64,000 bases of DNA from Erpobdella octoculata (lineage: Eukaryota > Annelida > Clitellata > Hirudinida > Erpobdellidae). This document shows, piece by piece, positions 1-11,276 of the stretch (positions are counted from its first letter, which is position 1; each line of letters begins with the position of its first letter). Under the pieces are notes generated by a model that was not told where the DNA came from, did no database searches, and saw nothing but the letters and a program-made list of their open reading frames with translations. The stretch spans positions 5,013,932-5,077,931 of the forward strand of contig OZ022246.1 of the NCBI GenBank assembly GCA_963978895.1, read 5' to 3'. The translations under genes and the position numbers were made by a program.

Positions 1-561
1 AAAAGATAAAAACTATATTAAAATATTAAATTCATTTTCATTCAAACACGGACAACATTAATTTTGAATTATCTATGACAAGCGGCATTCATCTCTGAGT
101 GGCCATTTAATCTCCCTTTGGGGGATAGCGGTCCCGCCGTCTCCCCCACCCCCAACTACGAATGATCACGGCCACCACGGCAACATGGTGATTTATAGCC
201 CGCATGGTCGTGGTTGACCTGGGCGGTCAAATACTCGTCTCTCATTGATAAAGGTGATTGCTTTCTTTCTGTGCATAGACGCGTCCTAAGCATTTATATC
301 AATTTCTCTCTATCGTTCTGAGTTCGTCCAAACAATGTGTATTTTCTTCTTCGTAGTTTACTGAGTGAATCTCGTTGTGGTTATTTTTCTTAAACTTTTG
401 TATGAGTGGTGTTTGTTTGTGTGTGTGTGTGTGTATGTGCGTGTGACTTGTATGTGGATGTGAGAATAAATGGCCAGGTCAAGAAGAGAGATGTAGAAAT
501 GTGTCATTGTCATTCCTGCTCGTGGTTGTGATCGTGGTGGCGGTTTCCCTGAATTCGACTT

Positions 562-619
562 AGAATAATTTCGAAGTTAGAACAATTTCGAAGTTAGAAC
601 AATTTTGAAGTTAGAAGAT
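562..619 (+). repeat. short tandem repeat in LINE leader
   Basis: Three units of about 17 bp with core AATTTCGAAGTTAGAAC sit in the LINE 5' leader, about 200 bp before ORF1. Tandem leader repeats are common in LINE promoters, but no promoter role is shown here. The same block recurs at 6500-6557. Confidence 0.6.
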
Positions 620-815
620 TTTCGATAGAGTGGATCTTCTCAGATACAAAGATAAGTGTTATTTTTATTCTTACAATTAATGCAACGATTCTTGTTAAGA
701 ATAAAACTAACTTTGCTTAAACACGTTTTGTAAAAGGCTCGTGGGCGATAAGCCTGGTATTATCGGTCACAAATTATATTAGTGTAGGTTATTTCCAATT
801 AAAGTTGTTTAAATT

Positions 816-1037
816 ATGCCTCCTAAAAATAAAAAAGAAATTTGTTTAGAAAACCCATCTCCTGCTGAGGTGCTTGGTCTTCGGCTTTGTGACTGCTGTT
901 TAAAATCGAATGAGGACAATTTGAAGATCCTGGTAGAAATAAAAGAGTTACAGCCAACACATAATGAGCTTAGAGAAACTGCTCATGAAATAAGAGAGAT
1001 GAAGCACGTTTTTAAAAAAATGAGAACATGGCATTAG
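816..1037 (+). CDS. LINE ORF1, N-terminal part (frame A)
   Basis: 73 codons opening with a Lys-rich stretch and a Cys pair (CDCC near residue 26), then a heptad-like Glu/Lys/Leu region that looks like a coiled-coil start. It ends just after a run of seven A (1014-1020). The next frame (1028-1786) overlaps it by 10 bases and continues the same helical composition, so the two are best read as one ORF1 broken at the A run. The start is the first ATG after the leader. ORF1 proteins of CR1-type elements bind element RNA; that role is taken from the family. Confidence 0.6.
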   Translation: MPPKNKKEICLENPSPAEVLGLRLCDCCLKSNEDNLKILVEIKELQPTHNELRETAHEIREMKHVFKKMRTWH

Positions 1038-1786
1038 CAATAGAAAAGCAGGCTATTGAAATTAAAGAATTAATTTTGAAAATTGATAATCTCACGAGCA
1101 GCACGACGAAAAGTTTGGATGAAAATAAAAAGACTACAAAGGAGTGGTCTAGTTTGTTTAAAGAGAAGGTTGAAGGTTTGGTTTCAGGTGGATCGGCACA
1201 GAAATCTGTGATGGAGTCATGGGCAGGAGTTGTGGGGGAAGTGGTTAAGAAAAACGTGCAGGAGGTAAACAAAGAGGTGCATCTTGTTTGTAAAGCTATC
1301 GAGAAAACTAATAATAAAATTAAAATTAGCAACGATTTAGAAGATAGGGCAAATAACATTTTATTATACAGGGTAGCTGAATTAAAAGATCAAGATGTTA
1401 CGAAATGCGTGTCTTATGATAAGACGCAAGTTCTTAAGCTATGTTCCCAATTATCAGGGGGGCATATTGGCGAATTTGCTATAAAAGCTATATTTAGACT
1501 AGGGGCTAAGAGTGATAAAATACGACCAATATTGGTAAAATTCAATGATAAAATTGCTAAAAATATTATAATGGAAAATTTAGTTAAGATTAGACAGTTA
1601 GATGAAAATCTGAAAAACGTTGGTATTAGTCACGATCTAAATGTCGAACAAAGATCCGAAAGAAATAGATTGGTGGAAGAAGCTAAAAAACTGCAAAGTG
1701 AAAATACGGGGGAATTCATGTTTCGGGTAAGGGGTCCACCAGAAAATATGAAGGTAATAAAAATAAAAAAGAATGCAATCAGGTAA
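1028..1786 (+). CDS. LINE ORF1, main part (coiled coil plus RRM/CTD-like)
   Basis: 252 codons. Residues 1-105 are Lys/Glu/Leu rich and look like a coiled coil. From about residue 105 (DRANNILLYRV) it resembles the RRM-like core of L1/CR1 ORF1 proteins, with the block FRLGAKSDKIRPILVKF. The C-terminal part has the GISHDLNVEQRSERNRL signature of the ORF1 C-terminal domain. Such proteins coat the LINE RNA and act as chaperones. Its true N terminus is probably the 816-1037 frame, joined by a -1 shift at the A run. ORF2 begins 6 bp after its stop. Confidence 0.75.
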   Translation: MALAIEKQAIEIKELILKIDNLTSSTTKSLDENKKTTKEWSSLFKEKVEGLVSGGSAQKSVMESWAGVVGEVVKKNVQEVNKEVHLVCKAIEKTNNKIKISNDLEDRANNILLYRVAELKDQDVTKCVSYDKTQVLKLCSQLSGGHIGEFAIKAIFRLGAKSDKIRPILVKFNDKIAKNIIMENLVKIRQLDENLKNVGISHDLNVEQRSERNRLVEEAKKLQSENTGEFMFRVRGPPENMKVIKIKKNAIR

Positions 1787-1791
1787 ACGTT

Positions 1792-1983
1792 TTGAACATT
1801 ATGTATTCAAATGTAGATTGCATTACTAATAAAATGAGTGAGATAAGATTATTAGTAGATACAGATGACGTAACAAAAGATATCTTAATTTTTACTGAGG
1901 TAAATCAAGGATGTCTTGATATAACAACTGGATGCACAACCTACTCTAGTAGGCCTAATGTTTTATTGCTTCTTATATCATAA
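1792..1983 (+). pseudogene. LINE ORF2, start of APE endonuclease (interrupted)
   Basis: 63 codons. The N terminus (MYSNVDCITNKMSEIRLLV) and the ILIFTEVNQ block match the first strands of LINE APE endonucleases, including the catalytic Glu of the TE motif. The coding match stops near 1935, where a 170-bp inverted-repeat insertion begins; the last codons and the stop come from that insertion. The rest of the endonuclease resumes at about 2105. Confidence 0.75.
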
Positions 1984-2104
1984 TTATAAATAAATTGATG
2001 CAACAAACTACAAAAGCATCAGTAGTTATATCATACTTCTAAAAATCTTGATGTAACTATGACGTAATTGGCTAAATTGTCTTGGCCTACTAGAGTAGGT
2101 TGTG
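1935..2104. mobile_element. MITE-like insertion with perfect 21-bp inverted ends
   Basis: Bases 1935-1955 (CACAACCTACTCTAGTAGGC plus one base) are the exact reverse complement of 2084-2104. The 170-bp segment lies in the endonuclease part of ORF2, shifts the frame and adds stops. The ends are themselves near-palindromic (CCTACTCTAGTAGG), so the exact edges and target duplication are ambiguous; GGAT flanks both sides. No coding sequence inside. It is present in both LINE copies, so it arrived before the tandem duplication. Confidence 0.75.
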
Positions 2105-4915
2105 GATCCAGTTGTTATATCAAGATATCCTTGGGTAAATGCAAAATATTATGTAAATGAATTTATTGAATCCGAATTCTGGATAAACAATTTTAATTTG
2201 CATTCATATAATTTTATGAAAAAAGGATTTAGAGGTATATTTTGTTATGTTAGATATGATATTAAGTGCCAAATTATAAATTTAGGAATAGATTTCAATG
2301 AATATAAGTGTATTAAAATAGATGAAAATCCTGATATTTTTATTCTTATTATCTATAGGAGTCCGAATTCAGGTAGAGAAAATAATAATAATTTATTTTT
2401 ACTGTTAGAAGCTTTCCAATCTAAAATAGGAGTGAAATTAATAATTGGAGATTTTAACTTTCCAAACGTTGACTGGAAAAATAATACTTACAAATCAAAT
2501 TTTAAGTCATCTGAAGATAAACTGATCAACTTTTTAAATGATAATTTTTTAACTCAACTAATTAAGGAATCTACAAGGTGTCGCGGATCTCAAAAGCAGT
2601 CCATTCTAGACTTGCTTCTAGTCGAGGACGTCGATTTAATCAAAAATTTAGTATATAATTCCCCACTAGGTAAAAGTGATCATTGTGTGTTAAATTTCTC
2701 CTTTATTAGAAATTTTTATAAATCAAAAACCATTAACAATATATCCAAATTTGATTTTAACAGTGGAAAATATAATTTGATGAACGAGTATTTGATTGAG
2801 AATCTGTACTGTGATGAGTCGGAAATAAATAACAATGTTGCAAGTAAAGACTCGGTTAACAATATGTGGCATTACTTTTGTCAAGTAATGAATGAAGCTA
2901 TTAGGAATTATATTCCTGTCATTGATGCTGATAGAATTTTAAGATTTAAGTGCCATAAAAGAAAATTACCTAAAAATGTGGTTGAGCAATGCAGGACAAA
3001 AAATAAACTATGGAAAAAGTTTATCCGAACTAGAGATAATAATATTTTTGCAGAATTTAAAAATATCAGAAACAAATTAAGGAAATCTATTAATAAAATT
3101 AAAGAAGCTGAGACACTGAAATTGGCCAAAAAAATTAAGACCAATCCTAAGGTTTTTTGGCAACATATAAATAAAAACAGAAACTGTCAAACTAAGTTAG
3201 AATATATGATAAAAACTGATATAAACGGGTCTGCAACAACTATAACTTGTGACGTTGATATGGCAAATTGTTTAGCTGAATTTTTTAAAAGTGTTTATAT
3301 AAGCAATGATAGTCTAGAAATAAGTCCCACAATTAACAATAATATTATTGTCCACATAATGGAGGAAGTAATAATAAACAAATACGCGGTCGAAAATAAA
3401 ATTAATAAATTAAATAAATACAAATCAGCAGGACCAGATAATATTTTTTCAAGGGTTCTGATAGAATGTAAAAATTCTATTTCTAGCTATTTAAGCAATT
3501 TATACAACAAATCACTGCAAGCTCAAATGGTCCCTGATGATTGGAAGTATACCATCATTACCCCAGTTTATAAGAAAGGTGATAAAAATAATGCAAGTAA
3601 TTATAGGCCAGTCTCTTTAAGTTGTATCTGCTGTAAACTGTTAGAATCATTGATTAAGGATGAATTAATAATACATTTTGATAGAAATAAGCTTCTAGAT
3701 TATAGGCAATACGGCTTTACGAGAGGAAAGTCAACTACAATTCAGTTGTTAAAATTGATGGATATGTGGAGCAGTGCATTAGATAAAGGGGAAACAATAG
3801 ACGTGGTATATACGGATTTTGAAAAAGCGTTTGATCGTGTATCTCATGCAAAGTTAATTGATAAACTAGTAAATTATGGCGTCAATGGAGGCTTAATTAA
3901 TTGGATTAAAGATTATTTAACAAACAGAACAAGTAGTGTTAGGGTTAATAATAGCACATCTAATAGATTTAAAGTTACAAGTGGGGTACCTCAAGGTAGT
4001 GTTTTAGGGCCACTACTTTACATAATTTATGTCAATGATATGTTTGAAATAGTTAAGAATAACTCGGCGGAGCTGTTTATGTACGCAGACGACGCCAAAA
4101 TATTTAAAACTATAAAAAGCAGTGATGATCGATTGATATTGCAGAGCTGTTTAAATTCATTAGGAGATTGGAGTAAAAAATGGGAAATTAAGCTAAATGC
4201 TGGTAAATGTGTTGCGGTGAGATATGGACGCCAATTAGATGATCGTCGGCTATATAATATAGAAGGAGTGGAACTTAATTTTCTTGACAAAATAAAAGAT
4301 TTAGGTGTTACATTCCAGAGTTCACTAACATTTGTAGATCACATTTATGAAATAATTAAAAAATGTTTTTCACTGTTAGGTATAATTTCACGAAATTTTA
4401 AAGATTTGACAAAAGATTCTTTTATATTGATTTATAAAGCTTTGGTTAGATCCAGATTGGAGTATGCAGTCAGTGTGTGGTCACCATGGAAGAAAAAAGA
4501 CATAGAAGCCATTGAAAGAGTCCAGAAGAGAGCAACAAAAATGGTCAAGGCATGCAAGGGATTAAAATATGAAGACAGGTTGAGAATTTTGAAGCTTCCT
4601 TGTTTAAAGTACAGAAGACTGAGAGGGGACCTGATCATGCTCTACAATTTTATTCAAGACAAAGAAGGACGTTTGTGTTTCCCTAATATAAAGATATCAG
4701 AAGAAAGAAGAACAAGAGGTCACAAGTTCAAACTGGAAACACAAAGATTCAACGGCAACTGCAGAAAATATTTCTTCCTGACCAGATCGACTGCAATTTG
4801 GAACAACCTCCCTTCGAAAATCTTAGAAGCCGAACACGTTAATGAATTTAAAAGATTAATCGACTGTCATTTCGAAATAAGCGACATTATGTACAACTAT
4901 AAAAAGGATTTTTAA
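2102..4915 (+). CDS. LINE ORF2: endonuclease remainder plus reverse transcriptase
   Basis: 937 open codons. The first codon here is only the first open position after the insertion, not a real start. APE motifs: GDFNFPNVDW near residue 117 and GKSDHCVL near residue 192 (the catalytic SDH). RT motifs in order: AGPDNI, ITPVYKKGDK, NYRPVSL, YTDFEKAFDRVSH (motif A Asp), SGVPQGSVLGPLLY near 628, MYADDAKIF near 661 (motif C YADD), then the thumb and a Lys/Arg-rich C terminus. Lengths and order fit a CR1-type ORF2. The RT part is intact, so it could still be supplied in trans; the endonuclease is cut by the insertion at 1935-2104. Confidence 0.88.
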   Translation: MDPVVISRYPWVNAKYYVNEFIESEFWINNFNLHSYNFMKKGFRGIFCYVRYDIKCQIINLGIDFNEYKCIKIDENPDIFILIIYRSPNSGRENNNNLFLLLEAFQSKIGVKLIIGDFNFPNVDWKNNTYKSNFKSSEDKLINFLNDNFLTQLIKESTRCRGSQKQSILDLLLVEDVDLIKNLVYNSPLGKSDHCVLNFSFIRNFYKSKTINNISKFDFNSGKYNLMNEYLIENLYCDESEINNNVASKDSVNNMWHYFCQVMNEAIRNYIPVIDADRILRFKCHKRKLPKNVVEQCRTKNKLWKKFIRTRDNNIFAEFKNIRNKLRKSINKIKEAETLKLAKKIKTNPKVFWQHINKNRNCQTKLEYMIKTDINGSATTITCDVDMANCLAEFFKSVYISNDSLEISPTINNNIIVHIMEEVIINKYAVENKINKLNKYKSAGPDNIFSRVLIECKNSISSYLSNLYNKSLQAQMVPDDWKYTIITPVYKKGDKNNASNYRPVSLSCICCKLLESLIKDELIIHFDRNKLLDYRQYGFTRGKSTTIQLLKLMDMWSSALDKGETIDVVYTDFEKAFDRVSHAKLIDKLVNYGVNGGLINWIKDYLTNRTSSVRVNNSTSNRFKVTSGVPQGSVLGPLLYIIYVNDMFEIVKNNSAELFMYADDAKIFKTIKSSDDRLILQSCLNSLGDWSKKWEIKLNAGKCVAVRYGRQLDDRRLYNIEGVELNFLDKIKDLGVTFQSSLTFVDHIYEIIKKCFSLLGIISRNFKDLTKDSFILIYKALVRSRLEYAVSVWSPWKKKDIEAIERVQKRATKMVKACKGLKYEDRLRILKLPCLKYRRLRGDLIMLYNFIQDKEGRLCFPNIKISEERRTRGHKFKLETQRFNGNCRKYFFLTRSTAIWNNLPSKILEAEHVNEFKRLIDCHFEISDIMYNYKKDF

Positions 4916-5019
4916 TAATATATACATACATTTATTTATAGAACATATATATGAACAATATTTTATATAATTCTAGATATGGGCATAGAGACATGTAGTT
5001 TGCGCCCATCATTACCTTT

Positions 5020-5041
5020 ATGTTTATGTTTATGTTTATGT
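5020..5041 (+). repeat. TTTATG tandem at LINE 3' end
   Basis: About 3.5 units of TTTATG about 105 bp after the ORF2 stop. I take it as the 3' terminus of the LINE. It recurs at 10958-10979. Confidence 0.55.
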
Positions 5042-5112
5042 AGGACAACCCATCATGATTATGCTACTGGTAATAGTCCAGAAAACAGCGACGGCGACTA
5101 TGACAATGACAA

Positions 5113-5771
<659 letters not shown>

Positions 5772-5938
5772 ACGACTATGATGATGAGGATGATCAAAAT
5801 GTTTTATTTTTATATTTTTTAACCAGATTTTATCATCATAATTTCAGTGGTTAAAAACTCTGAACAAAACGGTTTCATTTAAAAGATTTATCACCGTAGA
5901 GTGGCAGAAAAGATATAATATAAAATCGATAACTCAAT
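5772..5938. other. AT-rich spacer between LINE units
   Basis: 167 bp without coding features between the GAT array and the start of the second unit. It may include LINE 5' leader, since the 5' end of the LINE cannot be placed. Confidence 0.5.
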
Positions 5939-6753
5939 AAAAGATAAAAACTATATTAAAATATTAAATTCATTTTCATTCAAACACGGACAACATTAAT
6001 TTTGAATTATCTATGACAAGCGGCATTCATCTCTGAGTGGCCATTTAATCTCCCTTTGGGGGATAGCGGTCCCGCCGTCTCCCCCACCCCCAACTACGAA
6101 TGATCACGGCCACCACGGCAACATGGTGATTTATAGCCCGCATGGTCGTGGTTGACCTGGGCGGTCAAATACTCGTCTCTCATTGATAAAGGTGATTGCT
6201 TTCTTTCTGTGCATAGACGCGTCCTAAGCATTTATATCAATTTCTCTCTATCGTTCTGAGTTCGTCCAAACAATGTGTATTTTCTTCTTCGTAGTTTACT
6301 GAGTGAATCTCGTTGTGGTTATTTTTCTTAAACTTTTGTATGAGTGGTGTTTGTTTGTGTGTGTGTGTGTGTATGTGCGTGTGACTTGTATGTGGATGTG
6401 AGAATAAATGGCCAGGTCAAGAAGAGAGATGTAGAAATGTGTCATTGTCATTCCTGCTCGTGGTTGTGATCGTGGTGGCGGTTTCCCTGAATTCGACTTA
6501 GAATAATTTCGAAGTTAGAACAATTTCGAAGTTAGAACAATTTTGAAGTTAGAAGATTTTCGATAGAGTGGATCTTCTCAGATACAAAGATAAGTGTTAT
6601 TTTTATTCTTACAATTAATGCAACGATTCTTGTTAAGAATAAAACTAACTTTGCTTAAACACGTTTTGTAAAAGGCTCGTGGGCGATAAGCCTGGTATTA
6701 TCGGTCACAAATTATATTAGTGTAGGTTATTTCCAATTAAAGTTGTTTAAATT

Positions 6754-6975
6754 ATGCCTCCTAAAAATAAAAAAGAAATTTGTTTAGAAAACCCATCTCC
6801 TGCTGAGGTGCTTGGTCTTCGGCTTTGTGACTGCTGTTTAAAATCGAATGAGGACAATTTGAAGATCCTGGTAGAAATAAAAGAGTTACAGCCAACACAT
6901 AATGAGCTTAGAGAAACTGCTCATGAAATAAGAGAGATGAAGCACGTTTTTAAAAAAATGAGAACATGGCATTAG
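6754..6975 (+). CDS. LINE ORF1 N-terminal part, copy 2
   Basis: Identical product to 816-1037; overlaps the next frame by 10 bases at the seven-A run (6952-6958). Confidence 0.6.
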   Translation: MPPKNKKEICLENPSPAEVLGLRLCDCCLKSNEDNLKILVEIKELQPTHNELRETAHEIREMKHVFKKMRTWH

Positions 6976-7724
6976 CAATAGAAAAGCAGGCTATTGAAAT
7001 TAAAGAATTAATTTTGAAAATTGATAATCTCACGAGCAGCACGACGAAAAGTTTGGATGAAAATAAAAAGACTACAAAGGAGTGGTCTAGTTTGTTTAAA
7101 GAGAAGGTTGAAGGTTTGGTTTCAGGTGGATCGGCACAGAAATCTGTGATGGAGTCATGGGCAGGAGTTGTGGGGGAAGTGGTTAAGAAAAACGTGCAGG
7201 AGGTAAACAAAGAGGTGCATCTTGTTTGTAAAGCTATCGAGAAAACTAATAATAAAATTAAAATTAGCAACGATTTAGAAGATAGGGCAAATAACATTTT
7301 ATTATACAGGGTAGCTGAATTAAAAGATCAAGATGTTACGAAATGCGTGTCTTATGATAAGACGCAAGTTCTTAAGCTATGTTCCCAATTATCAGGGGGG
7401 CATATTGGCGAATTTGCTATAAAAGCTATATTTAGACTAGGGGCTAAGAGTGATAAAATACGACCAATATTGGTAAAATTCAATGATAAAATTGCTAAAA
7501 ATATTATAATGGAAAATTTAGTTAAGATTAGACAGTTAGATGAAAATCTGAAAAACGTTGGTATTAGTCACGATCTAAATGTCGAACAAAGATCCGAAAG
7601 AAATAGATTGGTGGAAGAAGCTAAAAAACTGCAAAGTGAAAATACGGGGGAATTCATGTTTCGGGTAAGGGGTCCACCAGAAAATATGAAGGTAATAAAA
7701 ATAAAAAAGAATGCAATCAGGTAA
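6966..7724 (+). CDS. LINE ORF1 main part, copy 2
   Basis: Identical product to 1028-1786: coiled coil, RRM-like core and C-terminal domain of a CR1-type ORF1 RNA-binding protein. Confidence 0.75.
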   Translation: MALAIEKQAIEIKELILKIDNLTSSTTKSLDENKKTTKEWSSLFKEKVEGLVSGGSAQKSVMESWAGVVGEVVKKNVQEVNKEVHLVCKAIEKTNNKIKISNDLEDRANNILLYRVAELKDQDVTKCVSYDKTQVLKLCSQLSGGHIGEFAIKAIFRLGAKSDKIRPILVKFNDKIAKNIIMENLVKIRQLDENLKNVGISHDLNVEQRSERNRLVEEAKKLQSENTGEFMFRVRGPPENMKVIKIKKNAIR

Positions 7725-7729
7725 ACGTT

Positions 7730-7921
7730 TTGAACATTATGTATTCAAATGTAGATTGCATTACTAATAAAATGAGTGAGATAAGATTATTAGTAGATAC
7801 AGATGACGTAACAAAAGATATCTTAATTTTTACTGAGGTAAATCAAGGATGTCTTGATATAACAACTGGATGCACAACCTACTCTAGTAGGCCTAATGTT
7901 TTATTGCTTCTTATATCATAA
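7730..7921 (+). pseudogene. LINE ORF2 endonuclease start, copy 2 (interrupted)
   Basis: Identical to 1792-1983; cut by the inverted-repeat insertion at 7873-8042. Confidence 0.75.
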
Positions 7922-8042
7922 TTATAAATAAATTGATGCAACAAACTACAAAAGCATCAGTAGTTATATCATACTTCTAAAAATCTTGATGTAACTATGA
8001 CGTAATTGGCTAAATTGTCTTGGCCTACTAGAGTAGGTTGTG
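7873..8042. mobile_element. MITE-like insertion in LINE ORF2, copy 2
   Basis: Same 170-bp segment with 21-bp perfect inverted ends as 1935-2104, at the same position in the LINE. Confidence 0.75.
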
Positions 8043-10853
8043 GATCCAGTTGTTATATCAAGATATCCTTGGGTAAATGCAAAATATTATGTAAATGAAT
8101 TTATTGAATCCGAATTCTGGATAAACAATTTTAATTTGCATTCATATAATTTTATGAAAAAAGGATTTAGAGGTATATTTTGTTATGTTAGATATGATAT
8201 TAAGTGCCAAATTATAAATTTAGGAATAGATTTCAATGAATATAAGTGTATTAAAATAGATGAAAATCCTGATATTTTTATTCTTATTATCTATAGGAGT
8301 CCGAATTCAGGTAGAGAAAATAATAATAATTTATTTTTACTGTTAGAAGCTTTCCAATCTAAAATAGGAGTGAAATTAATAATTGGAGATTTTAACTTTC
8401 CAAACGTTGACTGGAAAAATAATACTTACAAATCAAATTTTAAGTCATCTGAAGATAAACTGATCAACTTTTTAAATGATAATTTTTTAACTCAACTAAT
8501 TAAGGAATCTACAAGGTGTCGCGGATCTCAAAAGCAGTCCATTCTAGACTTGCTTCTAGTCGAGGACGTCGATTTAATCAAAAATTTAGTATATAATTCC
8601 CCACTAGGTAAAAGTGATCATTGTGTGTTAAATTTCTCCTTTATTAGAAATTTTTATAAATCAAAAACCATTAACAATATATCCAAATTTGATTTTAACA
8701 GTGGAAAATATAATTTGATGAACGAGTATTTGATTGAGAATCTGTACTGTGATGAGTCGGAAATAAATAACAATGTTGCAAGTAAAGACTCGGTTAACAA
8801 TATGTGGCATTACTTTTGTCAAGTAATGAATGAAGCTATTAGGAATTATATTCCTGTCATTGATGCTGATAGAATTTTAAGATTTAAGTGCCATAAAAGA
8901 AAATTACCTAAAAATGTGGTTGAGCAATGCAGGACAAAAAATAAACTATGGAAAAAGTTTATCCGAACTAGAGATAATAATATTTTTGCAGAATTTAAAA
9001 ATATCAGAAACAAATTAAGGAAATCTATTAATAAAATTAAAGAAGCTGAGACACTGAAATTGGCCAAAAAAATTAAGACCAATCCTAAGGTTTTTTGGCA
9101 ACATATAAATAAAAACAGAAACTGTCAAACTAAGTTAGAATATATGATAAAAACTGATATAAACGGGTCTGCAACAACTATAACTTGTGACGTTGATATG
9201 GCAAATTGTTTAGCTGAATTTTTTAAAAGTGTTTATATAAGCAATGATAGTCTAGAAATAAGTCCCACAATTAACAATAATATTATTGTCCACATAATGG
9301 AGGAAGTAATAATAAACAAATACGCGGTCGAAAATAAAATTAATAAATTAAATAAATACAAATCAGCAGGACCAGATAATATTTTTTCAAGGGTTCTGAT
9401 AGAATGTAAAAATTCTATTTCTAGCTATTTAAGCAATTTATACAACAAATCACTGCAAGCTCAAATGGTCCCTGATGATTGGAAGTATACCATCATTACC
9501 CCAGTTTATAAGAAAGGTGATAAAAATAATGCAAGTAATTATAGGCCAGTCTCTTTAAGTTGTATCTGCTGTAAACTGTTAGAATCATTGATTAAGGATG
9601 AATTAATAATACATTTTGATAGAAATAAGCTTCTAGATTATAGGCAATACGGCTTTACGAGAGGAAAGTCAACTACAATTCAGTTGTTAAAATTGATGGA
9701 TATGTGGAGCAGTGCATTAGATAAAGGGGAAACAATAGACGTGGTATATACGGATTTTGAAAAAGCGTTTGATCGTGTATCTCATGCAAAGTTAATTGAT
9801 AAACTAGTAAATTATGGCGTCAATGGAGGCTTAATTAATTGGATTAAAGATTATTTAACAAACAGAACAAGTAGTGTTAGGGTTAATAATAGCACATCTA
9901 ATAGATTTAAAGTTACAAGTGGGGTACCTCAAGGTAGTGTTTTAGGGCCACTACTTTACATAATTTATGTCAATGATATGTTTGAAATAGTTAAGAATAA
10001 CTCGGCGGAGCTGTTTATGTACGCAGACGACGCCAAAATATTTAAAACTATAAAAAGCAGTGATGATCGATTGATATTGCAGAGCTGTTTAAATTCATTA
10101 GGAGATTGGAGTAAAAAATGGGAAATTAAGCTAAATGCTGGTAAATGTGTTGCGGTGAGATATGGACGCCAATTAGATGATCGTCGGCTATATAATATAG
10201 AAGGAGTGGAACTTAATTTTCTTGACAAAATAAAAGATTTAGGTGTTACATTCCAGAGTTCACTAACATTTGTAGATCACATTTATGAAATAATTAAAAA
10301 ATGTTTTTCACTGTTAGGTATAATTTCACGAAATTTTAAAGATTTGACAAAAGATTCTTTTATATTGATTTATAAAGCTTTGGTTAGATCCAGATTGGAG
10401 TATGCAGTCAGTGTGTGGTCACCATGGAAGAAAAAAGACATAGAAGCCATTGAAAGAGTCCAGAAGAGAGCAACAAAAATGGTCAAGGCATGCAAGGGAT
10501 TAAAATATGAAGACAGGTTGAGAATTTTGAAGCTTCCTTGTTTAAAGTACAGAAGACTGAGAGGGGACCTGATCATGCTCTACAATTTTATTCAAGACAA
10601 AGAAGGACGTTTGTGTTTCCCTAATATAAAGATATCAGAAGAAAGAAGAACAAGAGGTCACAAGTTCAAACTGGAAACACAAAGATTCAACGGCAACTGC
10701 AGAAAATATTTCTTCCTGACCAGATCGACTGCAATTTGGAACAACCTCCCTTCGAAAATCTTAGAAGCCGAACACGTTAATGAATTTAAAAGATTAATCG
10801 ACTGTCATTTCGAAATAAGCGACATTATGTACAACTATAAAAAGGATTTTTAA
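8040..10853 (+). CDS. LINE ORF2 endonuclease remainder plus reverse transcriptase, copy 2
   Basis: 937 codons, same product as 2102-4915, with the APE SDH motif, RT motif A (FEKAFDRV), GVPQGS and YADD all preserved. The first codon is not a true start because the ORF is truncated upstream by the insertion. Confidence 0.88.
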   Translation: MDPVVISRYPWVNAKYYVNEFIESEFWINNFNLHSYNFMKKGFRGIFCYVRYDIKCQIINLGIDFNEYKCIKIDENPDIFILIIYRSPNSGRENNNNLFLLLEAFQSKIGVKLIIGDFNFPNVDWKNNTYKSNFKSSEDKLINFLNDNFLTQLIKESTRCRGSQKQSILDLLLVEDVDLIKNLVYNSPLGKSDHCVLNFSFIRNFYKSKTINNISKFDFNSGKYNLMNEYLIENLYCDESEINNNVASKDSVNNMWHYFCQVMNEAIRNYIPVIDADRILRFKCHKRKLPKNVVEQCRTKNKLWKKFIRTRDNNIFAEFKNIRNKLRKSINKIKEAETLKLAKKIKTNPKVFWQHINKNRNCQTKLEYMIKTDINGSATTITCDVDMANCLAEFFKSVYISNDSLEISPTINNNIIVHIMEEVIINKYAVENKINKLNKYKSAGPDNIFSRVLIECKNSISSYLSNLYNKSLQAQMVPDDWKYTIITPVYKKGDKNNASNYRPVSLSCICCKLLESLIKDELIIHFDRNKLLDYRQYGFTRGKSTTIQLLKLMDMWSSALDKGETIDVVYTDFEKAFDRVSHAKLIDKLVNYGVNGGLINWIKDYLTNRTSSVRVNNSTSNRFKVTSGVPQGSVLGPLLYIIYVNDMFEIVKNNSAELFMYADDAKIFKTIKSSDDRLILQSCLNSLGDWSKKWEIKLNAGKCVAVRYGRQLDDRRLYNIEGVELNFLDKIKDLGVTFQSSLTFVDHIYEIIKKCFSLLGIISRNFKDLTKDSFILIYKALVRSRLEYAVSVWSPWKKKDIEAIERVQKRATKMVKACKGLKYEDRLRILKLPCLKYRRLRGDLIMLYNFIQDKEGRLCFPNIKISEERRTRGHKFKLETQRFNGNCRKYFFLTRSTAIWNNLPSKILEAEHVNEFKRLIDCHFEISDIMYNYKKDF

Positions 10854-11051
10854 TAATATATACATACATTTATTTATAGAACATATATATGAACAATATT
10901 TTATATAATTCTAGATATGGGCATAGAGACATGTAGTTTGCGCCCATCATTACCTTTATGTTTATGTTTATGTTTATGTAGGACAACCCATCATGATTAT
11001 GCTACTGGTAATAGTCCAGAAAACAGCGACGGCGACTATGACAATGACAAG

Positions 11052-11276
<225 letters not shown>

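Larger units (their letters stand above)
1..5041 (+). mobile_element. CR1-type non-LTR retrotransposon, copy 1
   Basis: Two-ORF LINE. About 0.8 kb of 5' leader precedes an ORF1 coding a coiled-coil and RNA-binding type protein (816-1786), then an ORF2 with APE endonuclease and reverse transcriptase (1792-4915). The 3' UTR ends in a short TTTATG tandem (about 5020-5041), typical of CR1/L2-clade elements that end in a short repeat instead of poly(A). The order of RT motifs and the APE motifs place it near CR1; the exact clade is inferred. ORF1 is split by a frameshift and ORF2 by a 170-bp insertion, so this copy is probably not autonomous. The true 5' end is not visible. Confidence 0.85.
5939..10979 (+). 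mobile_element. CR1-type non-LTR retrotransposon, copy 2
   Basis: Same element as 1-5041 at an offset of 5,938, with the same ORFs, A-run frameshift, 170-bp insertion and TTTATG 3' end. The conceptual proteins are identical. Its right flank beyond the GAT array differs from copy 1 and leads into single-copy-looking sequence, so it is the right-hand end of the tandem. Confidence 0.87.
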
